This document shows, piece by piece, positions 62,856-64,000 of a DNA stretch of 64,000 nt. The stretch spans positions 248,001 through 312,000 of the forward strand of contig NZ_VFNH01000001.1 of NCBI RefSeq assembly GCF_006715485.1. Reading direction: 5' to 3'. A model generated the notes under the pieces. It was not told the DNA's origin. It worked only from the letters and a program-made list of their open reading frames with translations, and ran no database searches. Made by a program: the position numbers and the translations under genes. Each line of letters opens with the position of its first letter. The stretch's first letter is position 1. Origin of the DNA: Herbaspirillum sp. SJZ107. GTDB lineage: Bacteria; Pseudomonadota; Gammaproteobacteria; Burkholderiales; Burkholderiaceae_D.

Positions 62856-64000
62856 ATGTCTTCCACTCGCATCGCCGCCGGCAGCGCGGCGTTCAAACGC
62901 ATCAACCGCGCCATGGTCTTCGGCGGGTTTTCCACGTTTGCCCTGCTGTATTGCGTGCAGCCGCTGATGCCGCTGCTGGCCCATGATTTCGCCCTCAGCG
63001 CGGCCCAGAGCAGCCTGGTGCTGTCGCTCGCCACCGGCGCGCTGGCGGTGTCGCTGCTGGCCTCGAGCGTGCTGTCCGAGCGCTACGGCAGGAAGCCGCT
63101 GATGGCGGCCTCGATGTTCGCCGGCGGCATCCTGACCCTCATGGCGGCGTTTACCCACAGCTACGGCCAGCTGCTGGTCCTGCGCGGGCTGCTCGGCCTG
63201 CTGCTGGGCGGGATGCCGGCGCTGGCCATGGCTTACCTGAGCGAAGAGATCGACGGGCCGTCGCTCGGCCACTCGATGGGCCTGTACATCGGCGGCAGCG
63301 CCTTCGGCGGCATGGCGGGGCGGGTGCTGTCTTCCTTCATCAGCGATTTCTGGGACTGGCGCATCGCGATCGGCACCATGGGCGTGGCCGGGCTGTACGC
63401 GGCCTGGGAATTCAACCGCAGCCTGCCGGCCTCGACCAATTGGAAGCCGGGGCAGGGCGGCTGGCGCGCGCTGGTCGGCGGCACCCGCAAGCACCTGGGC
63501 GACCAGGGTTTGCCCTGGCTGTTCACGCTGTCCTTCCTGCTGATGGGGACCTTCGTCAGCATGTACAACTACATCGGCTACCGCCTGCTGGGAGCGGACT
63601 TCGGCCTGCGCCAGAGTGCGGTCGGGGCATTGTCCGTGCTCTACCTGCTGGGTATCTTCAGTTCGGTCTGGGCCGGCAAGCTGGCCGACCGCCTGGGCCG
63701 GCGCAACGTGCTGTGGATGGTGATGCTGGCGATGCTGGCCGGCCTGCTGCTGACGCTGTCGAATGCGCTGGCCGCGATCGTGGCCGGCATGGGTCTGTTC
63801 ACCTTCGGCTTCTTTGCCTCGCACTCGGTGGCCAGCAGCTGGGTCGGGCGGCGCGCGCGGCCGCCACAGGCGCTGGCTTCGGCCCTGTACCTGTTCTTCT
63901 ATTACCTGGGATCGAGCGTGGTCGGCTGGCTGGCCGGCGTGGTCTGGGGCCATGCCGGCTGGGGCGGGGTGGTGGCGCTGCTGGGCGCCGTGCTGGCCGG
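62856..64000 (+). CDS. MFS transporter, 3' end beyond the window
   Basis: The frame is open to the window edge; 381 codons are visible, against about 400 for the family. It starts MSSTRIAAGSAAF and shows at least ten membrane helices, with motif A SVLSERYGRKPLM and a second copy GKLADRLGRRNVL. It resembles YnfM/arabinose-efflux-type exporters. Substrate unknown. It follows the patatin gene by 80 bases on the same strand. Confidence 0.88.
   Translation, partial: MSSTRIAAGSAAFKRINRAMVFGGFSTFALLYCVQPLMPLLAHDFALSAAQSSLVLSLATGALAVSLLASSVLSERYGRKPLMAASMFAGGILTLMAAFTHSYGQLLVLRGLLGLLLGGMPALAMAYLSEEIDGPSLGHSMGLYIGGSAFGGMAGRVLSSFISDFWDWRIAIGTMGVAGLYAAWEFNRSLPASTNWKPGQGGWRALVGGTRKHLGDQGLPWLFTLSFLLMGTFVSMYNYIGYRLLGADFGLRQSAVGALSVLYLLGIFSSVWAGKLADRLGRRNVLWMVMLAMLAGLLLTLSNALAAIVAGMGLFTFGFFASHSVASSWVGRRARPPQALASALYLFFYYLGSSVVGWLAGVVWGHAGWGGVVALLGAVLA

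Overview
The window is about 64 kb of GC-rich, densely coding bacterial chromosome. Gene content and protein style (YtfQRT/YjfF sugar importer, GguC/AraD1 enzyme, IlvD-type aldonate dehydratase, LemA/TPM cluster, glnS, many paired inverted repeats) point to a betaproteobacterium of the Oxalobacteraceae, most like Massilia/Telluria. That assignment is inference from gene content. I see no tRNA, rRNA, phage, insertion sequence or CRISPR array.

Region 1 (1-14.3 kb) is an arabinofuranoside-utilisation locus. It holds a cut-off aldonate dehydratase, a GguC/AraD1-type enzyme and an SDR dehydrogenase (non-phosphorylative pentose pathway), then three exported glycosidases (GH97, GH51, GH127), a four-gene ABC importer of the YtfQRT-YjfF type and a LysR regulator. 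All are on the + strand and mostly overlap by a few bases. A chemoreceptor, a FAH hydrolase plus 2-hydroxyacid dehydrogenase pair, and copies of a paired-palindrome repeat follow (14.3-18.3 kb).

Region 2 (18.3-29 kb) has a marR-emrB-outer membrane factor-emrA efflux operon, a lipase-like protein, an SDR enzyme with a lipoprotein signal, a zinc-type asparaginase, a pirin and an exported M20 dipeptidase. Region 3 (29-35.7 kb) is a galactose operon, galT - degenerate M24 peptidase - galK - GH2 glycosidase, followed by a glycosyltransferase.

Region 4 (35.8-53 kb) is mixed: a Ser/Gly-rich lipoprotein, VanZ-like protein, small zinc-ribbon protein, a 600-base gene-free stretch with a likely small RNA, SDR, TPM/YgcG/LemA, pyrF, sbcB, a cNMP-GGDEF protein, a cobalamin-binding-like protein, a HAD-NUDIX fusion divergent from a DeoR regulator, an HPF-like protein, membrane proteins, an exported methyltransferase, a flavin/2Fe-2S reductase and an epimerase-like protein.

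Region 5 (53-57 kb) is the most unusual part. Two adjacent paralogues carry a GRDP-like domain followed by five tandem repeats with a (W/F)CAGPG core, and an orphan CHASE-type histidine kinase lies just upstream. Region 6 (57-64 kb) has glnS, a J-domain protein in a tight run with three unrecognised proteins, a patatin-like phospholipase behind a perfect FNR/ANR box, and the start of an MFS transporter cut by the window edge.
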